Assembly (NCBI RefSeq): GCF_020010905.1
Contig: NZ_JAGJBY010000001.1
Location: 3,492,001 to 3,556,000, forward strand
Length of the DNA: 64,000 nucleotides
DNA from: Streptomyces acidiscabies
Lineage (GTDB): Bacteria > Actinomycetota > Actinomycetes > Streptomycetales > Streptomycetaceae
Direction of reading: 5' to 3'
Below, piece by piece: positions 50,165 through 59,400 of this stretch. The notes under the pieces are model-generated. The model worked only from the letters and a program-made list of their open reading frames with translations. It had not been told where the DNA came from and did not search any database. Position 1 is the stretch's first letter, and each line of letters starts with the position of its first letter. The position numbers and the translations under genes are program-made.

Positions 50165-50310
50165 GCGGCGACCTTATTACGCCGGTATCAGCCCACGGAC
50201 GCCGGGCCACGAACGCACCCGGCGCCAAGGTGTCCACGTCGTGTCCACGTCTGTCCAGCATCCGGACACCCCGCTCCCGGTCAGCACCATACGTCTGCTT
50301 TACTGATCGC
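50165..50310 (+). promoter_or_regulatory. metN promoter region
   Basis: 146 bp between the divergent membrane genes and a short leader peptide. It presumably carries the promoter of the methionine importer; TTTACTGAT near 50300 is a possible -10, but no strong -35 is seen. Confidence 0.4.
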
Positions 50311-50397
50311 ATGACCACGACGAGCAGCCGCACCCTTGCGACCGAGGCGACCATGACGCCCGGTGCTCGTTGTCTGTGTCGAATGCGCGCCTTCTAG
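50311..50397 (+). CDS. Cysteine-containing leader peptide upstream of metNIQ
   Basis: A short open frame of 28 codons, or 14 from the inner ATG at 50353 (MTPGARCLCRMRAF). The inner version ends in Cys-Leu-Cys-Arg-Met-Arg-Ala-Phe. It lies 160 bp before metN. Downstream, GCTCGC and GCGAGC (about 50428-50448) can pair. Cysteine-rich leader peptides regulate sulfur genes in actinobacteria by ribosome stalling; a similar role here is inferred. Confidence 0.5.
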   Translation: MTTTSSRTLATEATMTPGARCLCRMRAF

Positions 50398-50556
50398 AGG
50401 GCCCCCGCACCATCCCCCTGCGCTCGCGCCCCTGAAGCGAGCCGCGCCGCCGCGCTCCACCTCCGTACGGAACCATCCGCACGTGACCGCGCGCGCCCGC
50501 CCCCCCTCTCGTACCAGGGCACACCCACGCCCGTACTCGACAGCGACGGAACCCCA

Positions 50557-51591
50557 GTGATCACGACAACGGGCCTGAGCAAGGTCTACCGAACCCGAGG
50601 CCGAGAGGTCACCGCCCTCGACGGCGTCGACCTGCACGTCCGCGAAGGCGAGGTGTACGGCGTCATCGGCCAGTCCGGCGCCGGAAAGTCCTCGCTGATC
50701 CGCTGCGTCAACCTCCTGGAGCGCCCCACCGCCGGGACGGTCACCGTGGACGGCCAAGACCTCACCGCGCTGGCGGGCCGCGGCCCCCGCGCCGGCAAGG
50801 AGCTGCGCCGCGCGCGCAGCCGTATCGGCATGGTGTTCCAGCACTTCAACCTGCTCTCCTCGCGGACCGTCCAGGACAACGTGGAACTCCCGCTGGAGAT
50901 CCTCGGCATCAGCGGCCGGGCGCGTACGGCGAAGGCCCTCGAACTCCTCGACCTGGTCGGTCTCGCCGATAAGGCGAAGGCGTACCCGGCGCAGCTCTCC
51001 GGCGGCCAGAAGCAGCGCGTCGGCATCGCCCGCGCCCTCGCCGGCGACCCCAAGGTGCTCCTCTCCGACGAGGCGACCAGCGCGCTCGACCCGGAGACGA
51101 CCCGCTCGATCCTGCGGCTCCTGCGCGACCTGAACCGCCAGCTCGGCCTGACGGTCCTGCTCATCACGCACGAGATGGACGTCGTGAAGTCGATCTGCGA
51201 CTCCGCCGCGCTGATGGAGAACGGCCGGATCGTCGAGTCCGGCACGGTCAGCGAACTCCTCGCGACGCCGGGCTCCGAACTGGCGTCCGCGCTGTTCCCG
51301 GTGAGCGGTGAGTCGACGGACGCGGACCGGACCGTCGTCGACGTCACCTTCCAGGGCGAGGCCGCGACGCAGCCGGTCATCTCGCAGCTCTCGCGGACCT
51401 ACAACATCGACATCTCGATCCTGGGCGCGGCCATCGACACCGTCGGCGGCCTCCAGGTCGGCCGGATGCGCATCGAGCTGCCCGGCAGGTACGAGGACAA
51501 CGTGGTGCCCATCGGCTTCCTGCGCGAACAGGGCCTCCAGATCGACGTCGTGGGCAGTGCGCCCGTACTGGTGAAGGACGGTGCGCAGTGA
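50557..51591 (+). CDS. metN: Methionine ABC importer ATP-binding protein
   Basis: ATPase of the MetNIQ methionine transporter, 344 residues. Walker A GVIGQSGAGKSSLIRCVNLL (residues 36-55), the signature LSGGQKQRVGIARAL and Walker B VLLSDEATSALD are intact. The C-terminal NIL domain (about 265-340, VDVTFQGEAATQPVISQL) senses cytosolic methionine and blocks transport in known MetN proteins. GTG start at 50557. Overlaps metI by GTGA. Confidence 0.96.
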   Translation: MITTTGLSKVYRTRGREVTALDGVDLHVREGEVYGVIGQSGAGKSSLIRCVNLLERPTAGTVTVDGQDLTALAGRGPRAGKELRRARSRIGMVFQHFNLLSSRTVQDNVELPLEILGISGRARTAKALELLDLVGLADKAKAYPAQLSGGQKQRVGIARALAGDPKVLLSDEATSALDPETTRSILRLLRDLNRQLGLTVLLITHEMDVVKSICDSAALMENGRIVESGTVSELLATPGSELASALFPVSGESTDADRTVVDVTFQGEAATQPVISQLSRTYNIDISILGAAIDTVGGLQVGRMRIELPGRYEDNVVPIGFLREQGLQIDVVGSAPVLVKDGAQ

Positions 51592-52313
51592 CCTGGTCCG
51601 AGATGCAGCCCCTGCTGTCGCAGGCGTGTTGGGACACCCTCTACATGGTCGGCTGGTCCACCCTGATCGCCGTCGTCGGCGGCCTCCCCCTCGGCATCCT
51701 CCTCGTCCTCACCGACCGGGGCGGCCTCCTCCAGAACGTCGTCGCGAACAAGGTCATCGGCCAGATCGTGAACGTCGCCCGCTCGATGCCGTTCATCATC
51801 CTGATGGTCGCGCTGATGAACTTCACCCGCACGATCACGGGTACGACGATCGGCCGCGAGGCGGCGATCGTGCCCCTGGCGATCGGCGCGATCCCGTTCT
51901 TCGCGCGCCTCGTCGAGACGGCTGTCCGCGAAGTGGACGGCGGGCTCGTGGAGGCCGTGCAGTCGATGGGCGGCAACACCTGGACGATCGTCCGCAAGGT
52001 CCTCGTCCCCGAGTCGCTGCCGTCGCTGATCGCGTCGACGACCACCACGATCGTCGCGCTCATCGGGTACTCGGCGATGGCCGGGACGGTCGGCGCGGGC
52101 GGCCTCGGCGACATCGCCATCCGCTACGGCTACCAGCGCTTCGAGACCGAGCTGATGTGGATCACCGTCCTCATCCTCGCGGTCGTCATCTCCGTCATCC
52201 AGTTCGCCGGCGACTACGCGGCGCGCTCCCTGCACCGGCGGGGCGGACGCTCCGGCCCGGCGCCGAAACTGCGGCTGCTGAAGACGGCACCGGCCCCGAG
52301 CAAGGCCGGCTGA
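51588..52313 (+). CDS. metI: Methionine ABC importer permease
   Basis: Membrane permease of MetNIQ. Five helices expected in 241 residues. The cytosolic EAA loop that docks on MetN is EAVQSMGGNTWTIVRKVLVPESLPSLI (about residues 123-150). GTG start overlapping the metN stop. The C-terminal tail is basic (HRRGGRSGPAPKLRLL). Followed 77 bp later by the first metQ. Confidence 0.95.
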   Translation: MTWSEMQPLLSQACWDTLYMVGWSTLIAVVGGLPLGILLVLTDRGGLLQNVVANKVIGQIVNVARSMPFIILMVALMNFTRTITGTTIGREAAIVPLAIGAIPFFARLVETAVREVDGGLVEAVQSMGGNTWTIVRKVLVPESLPSLIASTTTTIVALIGYSAMAGTVGAGGLGDIAIRYGYQRFETELMWITVLILAVVISVIQFAGDYAARSLHRRGGRSGPAPKLRLLKTAPAPSKAG

Positions 52314-52390
52314 CCGGTCTAGGAACACCCCTCAATTTTCCCCGCACCACCCTTCGCGGGGTCGTCACACCCTCAGGAAAGGCACTTTTC

Positions 52391-53227
52391 GTGCGTAACA
52401 CTGCCAAACTCACCACCGCTGTCCTCACCGCCGGAGCGCTCACCCTCGCGCTCAGTGCCTGCGGTTCGGACAAGGACAACGCGTCCTCGGCCACCGACTA
52501 CAGCGGCCCCCTCGTCGTCGCCGCGAGCCCCGTCCCGCACGCCGAGATCCTGAACTACGTGAAGGACAACCTCGCGAAGAAGGCCGGACTCGACCTGGAG
52601 GTCAAGGAGTTCCAGGACTACATCGTCCCGAACACCGCGACCGAGGACGGCTCGGTGGGCGCCAACTACTTCCAGAACCAGCCGTACCTCGACGACTTCA
52701 ACAAGAAGCGCGGCACCCACATCGTGCCCGTCGTGACGGTCCACCTGGAGCCGCTTGGCCTCTACTCCCACAAGGTCAAGAAGGCCGACGAGCTGAAGAG
52801 CGGCGCGACGATCGCCGTCCCGAACGACGCGGTCAACGAGGCGCGTGCCCTCAAGCTCCTCGCCGCCAACGGGCTCATCACCCTCAAGGACGGCGCGGGC
52901 AGCGAGGCGACCCCGCAGGACATCGCCAAGAACCCCAAGGACCTCAAGTTCAAGGAGGTCGAGGCCGCCCAGACCGCCCGCTCCCTGGACGACGTCGACG
53001 CCGCCGTCATCAACGGCAACTACGCCATCGCGGCCGACCTCAAGCCCGCCACCGACGCGATCGTCCTGGAGTCCGCCAAGGACAGCCCGTACGGCAACTT
53101 CCTCGCGGTGAAGAAGGGCAACGAGAAGGACCCGCGCGTGGTCAAGCTCGCCAAGCTCCTCACCTCGCCCGAGGTCAAGAAGTTCATCGAGGACAAGTAC
53201 AAGGGTTCCGTCATCCCGTCCTTCTGA
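52391..53227 (+). CDS. metQ: Methionine-binding lipoprotein, first copy
   Basis: Substrate-binding protein of MetNIQ, anchored by a lipid at the cysteine of LTLALSACGSD (about residue 24). NLPA family landmarks: VPHAEILNYVKDNLAKKAGLDLEVKEFQDYIVPN, GSVGANYFQNQPYLDDFN and AVKKGNEKDPRVVKLAKLLTSPEVKKFI. 278 residues. The GTG at 52391 has AGGAAAGG upstream. Followed 25 bp later by a second metQ. Confidence 0.94.
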   Translation: MRNTAKLTTAVLTAGALTLALSACGSDKDNASSATDYSGPLVVAASPVPHAEILNYVKDNLAKKAGLDLEVKEFQDYIVPNTATEDGSVGANYFQNQPYLDDFNKKRGTHIVPVVTVHLEPLGLYSHKVKKADELKSGATIAVPNDAVNEARALKLLAANGLITLKDGAGSEATPQDIAKNPKDLKFKEVEAAQTARSLDDVDAAVINGNYAIAADLKPATDAIVLESAKDSPYGNFLAVKKGNEKDPRVVKLAKLLTSPEVKKFIEDKYKGSVIPSF

Positions 53228-53252
53228 CCAGCCCGACCGGGGGAGAACAGAC

Positions 53253-54068
53253 ATGCTGCGCAAGGCAGTTGTGACGGTGGCGGCGCTGGCGCTGGGCCTG
53301 ACGGCGTGCGGTGCCGACAAGAGGACGAGCGCCGATGACGATCGCCTCGTCGTCGGCGCCACCGCCGTACCCGCAGGCGAAGTCCTGACGTACATCAAGG
53401 ACAACCTCGCCGCCAAGGCCGGACTCAAGCTGGAGATCAAGGAGTTCACGGACTACGTCCTGCCGAACACCGCTCTCCAGGAAGGCTCGCTGGACGCCAA
53501 CCTGTACCAGAACCAGCCCTTCCTCGACGAGTTCAACAAGACCAAGGGCACCGACCTGGTCTCCGTCGTCAAGGCGTACCTGCCGCCGATGGGCGTCTAC
53601 TCGAAGAAGATCGAGGACATCTCGAAGCTCGCCGACGGAGCCACCGTCGCCGTACCCAACGAGACCACCAACGAGGGCCGCGCCCTCAAACTCCTCGCCT
53701 CCGCCGGGCTGATCACCCTCAAGGCGGGCGCCGGTACGACGGCCTCACCGGCCGACATCACCGCCAACCCGAGGAAACTCGTCATCAAGGAGCTGGAACC
53801 CGCTCAACTCCCGCGCTCCCTCGACGACGTGACCATCGCCGTCATCAACAACAACTACGCCCAGGACGCGGGCCTCAGCCCCGCCAAGGACGCGAAGTAC
53901 CTGGAGTCGGCGGCGAACAACCCGTACGCCAACCTCCTCGCGGTGAAGAAGGGCAACGAGAAGGACCCGCGCGTCCAGAAACTCGCGAAGCTCCTGACCT
54001 CACCCGAGGTGCACCAGTTCCTCAAGGACAAGTACCAGGGTTCCGTCCTGCCGGTGACCTCCGGCTGA
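53253..54068 (+). CDS. Methionine-binding lipoprotein, second copy
   Basis: 271-residue NLPA-family lipoprotein with lipobox LGLTACGAD. It is clearly paralogous to the preceding metQ (shared EVLTYIKDNLAAKAGLKLEIKEFTDYVLPN and AVKKGNEKDPRVQKLAKLLTSPEVHQFL) but diverged throughout, so the duplication is old. Substrate preference may differ (methionine sulfoxide or D-methionine), which is not provable here. Ends the operon at a hairpin. Confidence 0.93.
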   Translation: MLRKAVVTVAALALGLTACGADKRTSADDDRLVVGATAVPAGEVLTYIKDNLAAKAGLKLEIKEFTDYVLPNTALQEGSLDANLYQNQPFLDEFNKTKGTDLVSVVKAYLPPMGVYSKKIEDISKLADGATVAVPNETTNEGRALKLLASAGLITLKAGAGTTASPADITANPRKLVIKELEPAQLPRSLDDVTIAVINNNYAQDAGLSPAKDAKYLESAANNPYANLLAVKKGNEKDPRVQKLAKLLTSPEVHQFLKDKYQGSVLPVTSG

Positions 54069-54076
54069 GCAACCGG

Positions 54077-54114
54077 CACGGGGGGTCCGTACCTTGACGG
54101 GTACGGACCCCGTG
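54077..54114 (+). terminator. metNIQ operon terminator
   Basis: A roughly 15-bp stem (CACGGGG..TCCGTACC with GGTACGGACCCCGTG, two extra G bulged) with loop TTGACG, 8 bp after the second metQ stop. Confidence 0.8.
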
Positions 54115-54199
54115 GTGTGTCACGCGGCCCGCATACTGCATGCTGGGCAGTTCAGCGGAGGAACCCACAAGGCTTCTCCCGAAGTTACGGAGCGGCGCA

Positions 54200-54838
54200 A
54201 TGACGAGCACCTTCCCCAACGTCTCCATCAGCACGGAGCGGTTGGTGCTGCGCCCCCTCGACGAGGACGACGTCCCCGCGCTCATCGAGATGGCCGCCGA
54301 CGAGCAGGTCACGGCCTGGACGTCCGTCCCCCACCCCTTCGGCGAGACCGACGCCCTGCGCTGGATCACCGAGTACGCCCCCACCGAACGCGCCGCCGGC
54401 CGCGGCATCGACTTCGCGGTCACGGAGTTCCTCACCCAACGCCTCGTCGGCGTACTCCAGTTGACGAAGACGAACTGGCACGTCCGCTCCACGGAGATGT
54501 CGTACGTCGTCGCCCCCTGGGCCAGAGGCGAGGGCTACGCCTCCGAGGCCGCCCTCGCCACCGCGCACTGGCTCTTCACCGACCAGCGCCTCGAACGCAT
54601 CGAACTGCGCACCGCCGCCGACAACACGGCCTCCCAGCAGGTCGCCCAGAAGATCGGCTGCATCAGCGAGGGCGTCCTGCGCGGCGCCTCCATAGTCAGA
54701 GTCCGCGCAGAGGACGGCACCTGGACCGAGGCCCGCACCGACTACATCGTCTGGAGCCTCCTCCCGGAGGACCTGGAGGGCGCGGGGGAGCGGCTCGCGG
54801 AGAGCGGCGGCTATCCGACGTACGCCGACTGGAACTGA
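54200..54838 (+). CDS. GNAT-family acetyltransferase (RimJ/RimL-like)
   Basis: 212 residues of the RimJ/RimL type, which acetylate protein N-termini or small amines. Pattern: ISTERLVLRPLDEDDVPALIEMAADEQV at the N-terminus, the acetyl-CoA loop in VVAPWARGEGYASEAALATAHWLF (about 115-138) and LRTAADNTASQQVAQKIGCISEG. The ATG at 54200 is preceded by CGGAG. Independent of the met operon, which ends at a hairpin. Confidence 0.88.
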   Translation: MTSTFPNVSISTERLVLRPLDEDDVPALIEMAADEQVTAWTSVPHPFGETDALRWITEYAPTERAAGRGIDFAVTEFLTQRLVGVLQLTKTNWHVRSTEMSYVVAPWARGEGYASEAALATAHWLFTDQRLERIELRTAADNTASQQVAQKIGCISEGVLRGASIVRVRAEDGTWTEARTDYIVWSLLPEDLEGAGERLAESGGYPTYADWN

Positions 54839-54920
54839 TCCCGGCAGACCCCCGGCCAGGCGGGACCAGGTACCCTCACGGAGCCCGCTGCCTGCGTGAA
54901 TCCCCGGGAGACTGACGACG

Positions 54921-56120
54921 ATGGCCGACCGCGTCACGGTGATCGGCTGGGACGGCTCGCCCCTGAACGCGGCGGCACGTTCCGCTCTCGCCGCCGCCAA
55001 CCTCGTCGCGGGCGCCCCCCATCACCTGGCCCTCCCCGAGGTACCCCCCGGCGCCGAACGCATCCGCCTCGGCAGCGTCGCCCTCGCCGCCCGCCGCATC
55101 GCCGGCCACCACCGAGGCACGGCCGTGGTCCTCGCCGACGGCGACCCCGGCTTCTTCGGCGTCGTACGGGCCCTGCGCGCACCGGAGTTCGGCCTGGAGG
55201 TCGAGGTCGTCCCCGCCGTCTCCTCGGTCGCCGCCGCCTTCGCGCGCGCCGGGATGCCGTGGGACGACGCACAGGTGGTCGTCGCCCACCGCCGTACCCT
55301 GCGCCGCGCGGTGAACGTCTGCCGCGCGCACACCAAGGTCGCCGTCCTCACCTCACCCGGCGCGGGCCCCGCCGAACTCGGCCTGCTCCTGGCGGGCGTG
55401 CACCGCACGTTCGTCGTCTGCGAGGAACTCGGCACCGAACGCGAGCGCGTGAGCGTCCTGTCGTCCGACAAGGCCGCCGACCGCAGCTGGCGGGACCCCA
55501 ACGTCGTCATCGTGATCGGCGGACCCGCCACGGCGGGTGGCCAGGGCGAGTGGATCGCGGGCCGCGACCCGGCCGTGGGGCCGCGCGGTCATGTGTACGC
55601 CGACGGCCGCGGCGAGGGCGAGTCCCAGCTCCTGCGCACCGCCCAACTGGCCCGCCTGGGCCCGCGCGTGGGCGACCTCGTCTGGGACATCGGCTGCGGC
55701 ACCGGCGCCTTCGCGACGGAGGCCGCCCGCACGGGAGCGGCCGTCCTCGCCGTCGACCAGGACATCGACGCCTGCGCCCGCACCGACGCGGCGGCCCGGC
55801 ACCTCGGCGTCCAGCTCCAGATCGTCCGGGGCCAGGCCCCCCACGTCCTGGAGGACCTCCCCGAACCCGACGTCGTCCGCGTCGGCGGGGGCGGCCCCGC
55901 GGTCGTCTCCGCCGTCGCCGACCGCCGCCCCGAACGCATCGTCACCCATGCCCTCACCCGCGACGCCGCCGAACGCCTCGGCCGTGACCTGACCGAACAC
56001 GGCTACCACGTCGAGTGCGCCCTCCTCCAGTCCGTCCAACTCGACACCCGGGCCTGGACGGAGCGCCGCCGCAGCGTCGCGTTCCTGCTCAGCGGGGTGC
56101 TTCCGGATCGCGGGCTGTGA
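54921..56120 (+). CDS. cobL: Precorrin-6Y C5,15-methyltransferase (decarboxylating)
   Basis: Two-domain enzyme of the aerobic cobalamin pathway: methylates precorrin-6Y at C5 and C15 and removes the C12 acetate carboxyl. The N-terminal CbiE-type tetrapyrrole methylase (1-200: VTVIGWDGSPL, VVLADGDPGFFGVVRAL) is fused to a C-terminal CbiT-type methylase with LVWDIGCGTGAFATEAARTG (about 245-265) and DPDVVRVGGGG-like stretches. 399 residues. It precedes the BluB-CobT fusion by 344 bp holding a structured leader. Confidence 0.95.
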   Translation: MADRVTVIGWDGSPLNAAARSALAAANLVAGAPHHLALPEVPPGAERIRLGSVALAARRIAGHHRGTAVVLADGDPGFFGVVRALRAPEFGLEVEVVPAVSSVAAAFARAGMPWDDAQVVVAHRRTLRRAVNVCRAHTKVAVLTSPGAGPAELGLLLAGVHRTFVVCEELGTERERVSVLSSDKAADRSWRDPNVVIVIGGPATAGGQGEWIAGRDPAVGPRGHVYADGRGEGESQLLRTAQLARLGPRVGDLVWDIGCGTGAFATEAARTGAAVLAVDQDIDACARTDAAARHLGVQLQIVRGQAPHVLEDLPEPDVVRVGGGGPAVVSAVADRRPERIVTHALTRDAAERLGRDLTEHGYHVECALLQSVQLDTRAWTERRRSVAFLLSGVLPDRGL

Positions 56121-56157
56121 TCCTGTTGTCGTACTGCGCGCTGTAGGCTGGCCGATC

Positions 56158-56236
56158 GTCGTACCGCTTTCCGGCACCCGGCAGTTCATCGCCAATGTCC
56201 GGAAAGCGTGTCCGCTTTGGACACGTGCGGTACGAC
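56158..56236 (+). ncRNA. Compact three-way-junction RNA element in cobT leader
   Basis: Three perfect stems: P1 GTCGTACCGC (56158-56167) with GCGGTACGAC (56227-56236), P2 TTTCCGG (56168-56174) with CCGGAAA (56199-56205), P3 CGTGTCC (56207-56213) with GGACACG (56219-56225). Linkers are 0, 1 and 1 nt. It ends 7 nt before a GGAGGG ribosome site. No known riboswitch consensus recognised. Confidence 0.6.
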
Positions 56237-56258
56237 ACGAACCGGAGGGCCGCGCAAC

Positions 56259-56444
56259 GTGGCGCAGTCCACAGCGGGGCGTCGCGGGGCGACCTGTCGC
56301 GTCACGACCATGACCGGGACAATGCCACTGAATGGCTTTGTCGCTTTTTCGGGAGGGTCGTTCGTGCCGCTGAGCGCCGAGGCTCGTTCTTCACAGCGGG
56401 GCGGACGGTGCGCCGTTCCGGTGAGCCGGCCGAAGGAGCACTAA
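56259..56444 (+). CDS. Possible 61-residue protein in the cobT leader
   Basis: GTG at 56259 with GGAGGG nine bases upstream reads 61 codons (MAQSTAGRRGATCRV ... PVSRPKEH). Third-position GC is moderate and no family is recognised. A terminator-like hairpin (56318-56349) lies inside it, so translation could control readthrough. It ends 20 bp before the start of the large fusion gene. Real coding function is uncertain. Confidence 0.4.
   Translation: MAQSTAGRRGATCRVTTMTGTMPLNGFVAFSGGSFVPLSAEARSSQRGGRCAVPVSRPKEH
56318..56349 (+). terminator. Terminator-like hairpin inside cobT leader
   Basis: GACAA-T-GCCA (56318-56327) pairs with TGGC-T-TTGTC (56333-56342) around CTGAA, followed by GCTTTTT (56343-56349). 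It has an intrinsic-terminator form and lies about 115 nt before the fusion gene start. Confidence 0.55.
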
Positions 56445-56464
56445 CCGATGGGCGAGGGGTACGC

Positions 56465-59400
56465 ATGACCGACACCGGCCAGATCCCGGGCGAGGGGCCG
56501 GAGAACGCGGGCACGGTGGAGCAGCCGCCCGCGTACGCCTACCTCTCCGAGACCCCCACCGAGGACGAGGAGCAACTCCTCATGCCGGGCGCGCAGAGCG
56601 CCTGGGGCAACGAGGTGGCACCCCCTGCGCCGGAGCCGGTGGTGGAGACGGTCCATGCGGGGTATGCGCAGCAGGCTGTTACGGGGTACGGCGTTGGCGA
56701 GGCGGTTGCCGGTGTTGTGGGCGAAGGGGGACAGGTGACCGGGGGTCAGGGAAGTGAGGGGCTCGGTGTGGGTGTGGGGGAGCAGGGGGTTGGTGAGTCC
56801 GTGGCCGGCGTTCACGGGGGCGAGCCCGGGCCGCATGAGGTCAGTGGGCGGGACACCGGTTCTGTCGATCTCGGTGCTGTGCGGCGGCCGGCGATGAGTC
56901 GTCCTCGGCGGACGGCTCCTACGACGCCGATTCCGCCGATCACGCCTCGGCGGCCGTTGCATCTCGGTCCGCCGATTCCGGATGCGTCGGCGAGTCCGGT
57001 GCGGTCGCTTGCGGATCGGGGGCCGGCTGATGCGTCGTTGCGGCAGGCGGCGGCTGTGGTGAGTGGGGCTGAGTACCTTGATGCTCAGTCGGGGCATGAG
57101 GGGGCTCCGCAGGGGGCGGTGCCGTGGGGGGCGGCGGTTGTGTCGGAGGGCTCGGCTCAGGGGCTGGTGCAGTCTGAGGGGTTGCCTCAGGGGGAGGCGC
57201 TGGCTCAGGTCGGGGTTGTGGACGAGGTTGTGGCTGGGGGTGCGGGTCAGTCTGAGGGGGTGAACCAGGCCGGGGATGTGGCTGAGGTTGCGGGTCAGGT
57301 CGGAGTTGCGGCTGATGGTGTGGAGCAGTCTGAGGGGGCACACCAGGCCGGGATCGTGGCTGAGGGTGTGGACCAGGTCGGGATCGTGGCTGGGGATGCG
57401 GGGCAGGCCGGGGTTGTGGCTGATGGCGCGGATCAGTCTCAGGATGCGCACCAGGTCGGGGGCGCGGCTGAGGTTGTGGGCCAGGTTGATGGTGCGGACC
57501 AGTCCGGGGGCGAGGGTGGAGTTGCTGGCCAGGCCGAGGGTTCGGACCAGACCGGCGTTGTCGGCCAGCCTGAGGGTGCGCACCGGCCTGGGGCTGTGGA
57601 GCAGTCTGAGGAGGCGGGTCAGCTTGGGGGTGTCGGTCAGTCCGGAGGTGTGGATCAGGCCGGGGGAGTAGTGCAGCCTGAGGGTGCAGAGCAGCTTGAA
57701 GGTGCGGTGCAGTCCGGGGTTTTGGGTGAGGTTGACGGCCTGAGTGGTGCCGGGGTTTCGGAGCAGGCCGAGGCGTTGGTGGGTTCTGTGGGTTCGGGGC
57801 AGTCTGAGATGTCGGGTGAGCCTGGGATCTCGGGGTCTGAGGGCGTTGCAGTTCAGTTGGGTGAGGGTGAGGCGGCGGGGCTGTCGGGGGATTTGGTGCA
57901 TTCAGGGGCGCTGGGGCAGGGCGGGGTTTCTGCTGTTGGGCAGGTCGCGGCGCAGGTCGGTGCGGTGGGGGAGGCCGGGGTTTCCGGGCAGGCCGGGGTT
58001 TCCGGTGGCGTTCAGGGTGTGGTTCAGACCGGCGTGGCGGGGCGCTCTGAGTCGGTGTCGGAGGGCGGGGTTTTCGACGCTGGGCAAGTTGCGGGGCAGG
58101 TCGGTGTGTTGGGGGAGGCCGGTGCTTCGGAGCGGGCCGGGGGTTCTGTCGTCGGAGAGGGCGTGGTTCAGTCCGGCATGCCGGGGCACTCCGAGTGCTC
58201 GGTAGAGGGCGGTGCTTCTGATGCCGGGCAAGTTGCCGCGCAGGCTGGGGATTTGGTGCACCCCGAGGCGTCGGGGCAGGCCGGAGTCTCTAGTTCTGAG
58301 CAGGGTGTGGCCCAGCAGGGAGCGCTGGTGGATTCCGAGACGCCGGGTCAGCCCGGGGTCTCCGCTTCCGAGCAAGGTGAGGTTCAGCAGGGAACGCCGG
58401 TGGACTCCGAGGCGTCGGAGCAGGCGGGAGTTTCCGGTTTTGAGCAGGGTGTGGCCCAGCAGGGAACGCCGGTGCACTCCGAGACGCCAGGTCAGCCCGG
58501 GGTTTCCACTTCCGAGCAGGGCGAGGACCAGCAGGGAACGCTGAACCACCCCGAGATGTCGGCCCAGCCCGAGGTCTCTGCTTCCGAGGGTGCGGTTCAG
58601 TCGGGCGGGTCCGAGTCGTCCGTGCAGTCGGGGACTTTGGGCCAGCCCGAAGGGGCGGCTCAGCCTGGCGGGTCCGAGGCGTTCGTTCAGCCGGGGACTT
58701 CGAGTCAGTACGAGGACGCGGTTCAGCCGGGCGGGCCTGAGACGTCCGTGCAGTCGGGGACTTTGGGCCAGCCCGAAGGGGCGGCTCAGCCTGGCCGGCC
58801 CGAGGTGTCCGTCCAACTGGGTACTTCGGGTCAGTCCGAGGACGCAGTTCAGCTCGGTGGGCTCGGGGCGTCCGTTCAGCCGGGTACTTCGGGTCAGTCC
58901 GAGGACGCGGCTCAGCTCGGCGGGTCCGAGGCGTCCGTTCAGCCGGGAACCTTGGGCCAGCCCGAGGGTGCGGTTCAGCCTGGCGGGCCCGAGTCGTCTG
59001 CTCAGCCGGGCACTTCGGGTCACCCCGAAGGCGCGGACCAGGTTGCGGCGCAGCCCGACACCTCCGGTCACCCCGAGACGTCGGCTCAGCCCGACGCAGC
59101 AGCCCAGCCCGGTACTGCGGCCCAGCCCGAGACGTCGAATCAGACCGGGGCTCCCGTACCCGAGCAAGTCGTGGTCCAGCAGGCCGAGTCGGAGACGTCG
59201 GCCCAGCCGGGGACGTCGGCCCAGCCGGGGACTTCGGCCCAGCCGGGGACTTCGGCCCAGCCGGGGACTTCGGAGCAGCCGGAGACCTCGGCCCAGCCGG
59301 AGCAGAATGCGGCGCAGCCCGGTACCTCCGCCCATCTGGGGACTCCGGGCCAGCCTGAGGGGTTGGGGCAGCCCGAGGCGTCTGCCCACCCGGGGACTCC

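Noticed and set aside
50165..50556. SAM riboswitch before metN
   Set aside because: No SAM-I, SAM-II or SAM-IV core could be matched by eye; the short Cys peptide is a better explanation.
56121..56464. Cobalamin riboswitch before the BluB-CobT gene
   Set aside because: GCCACTG occurs, but the rest of the B12-box core is missing; the structure seen is a different three-way junction.
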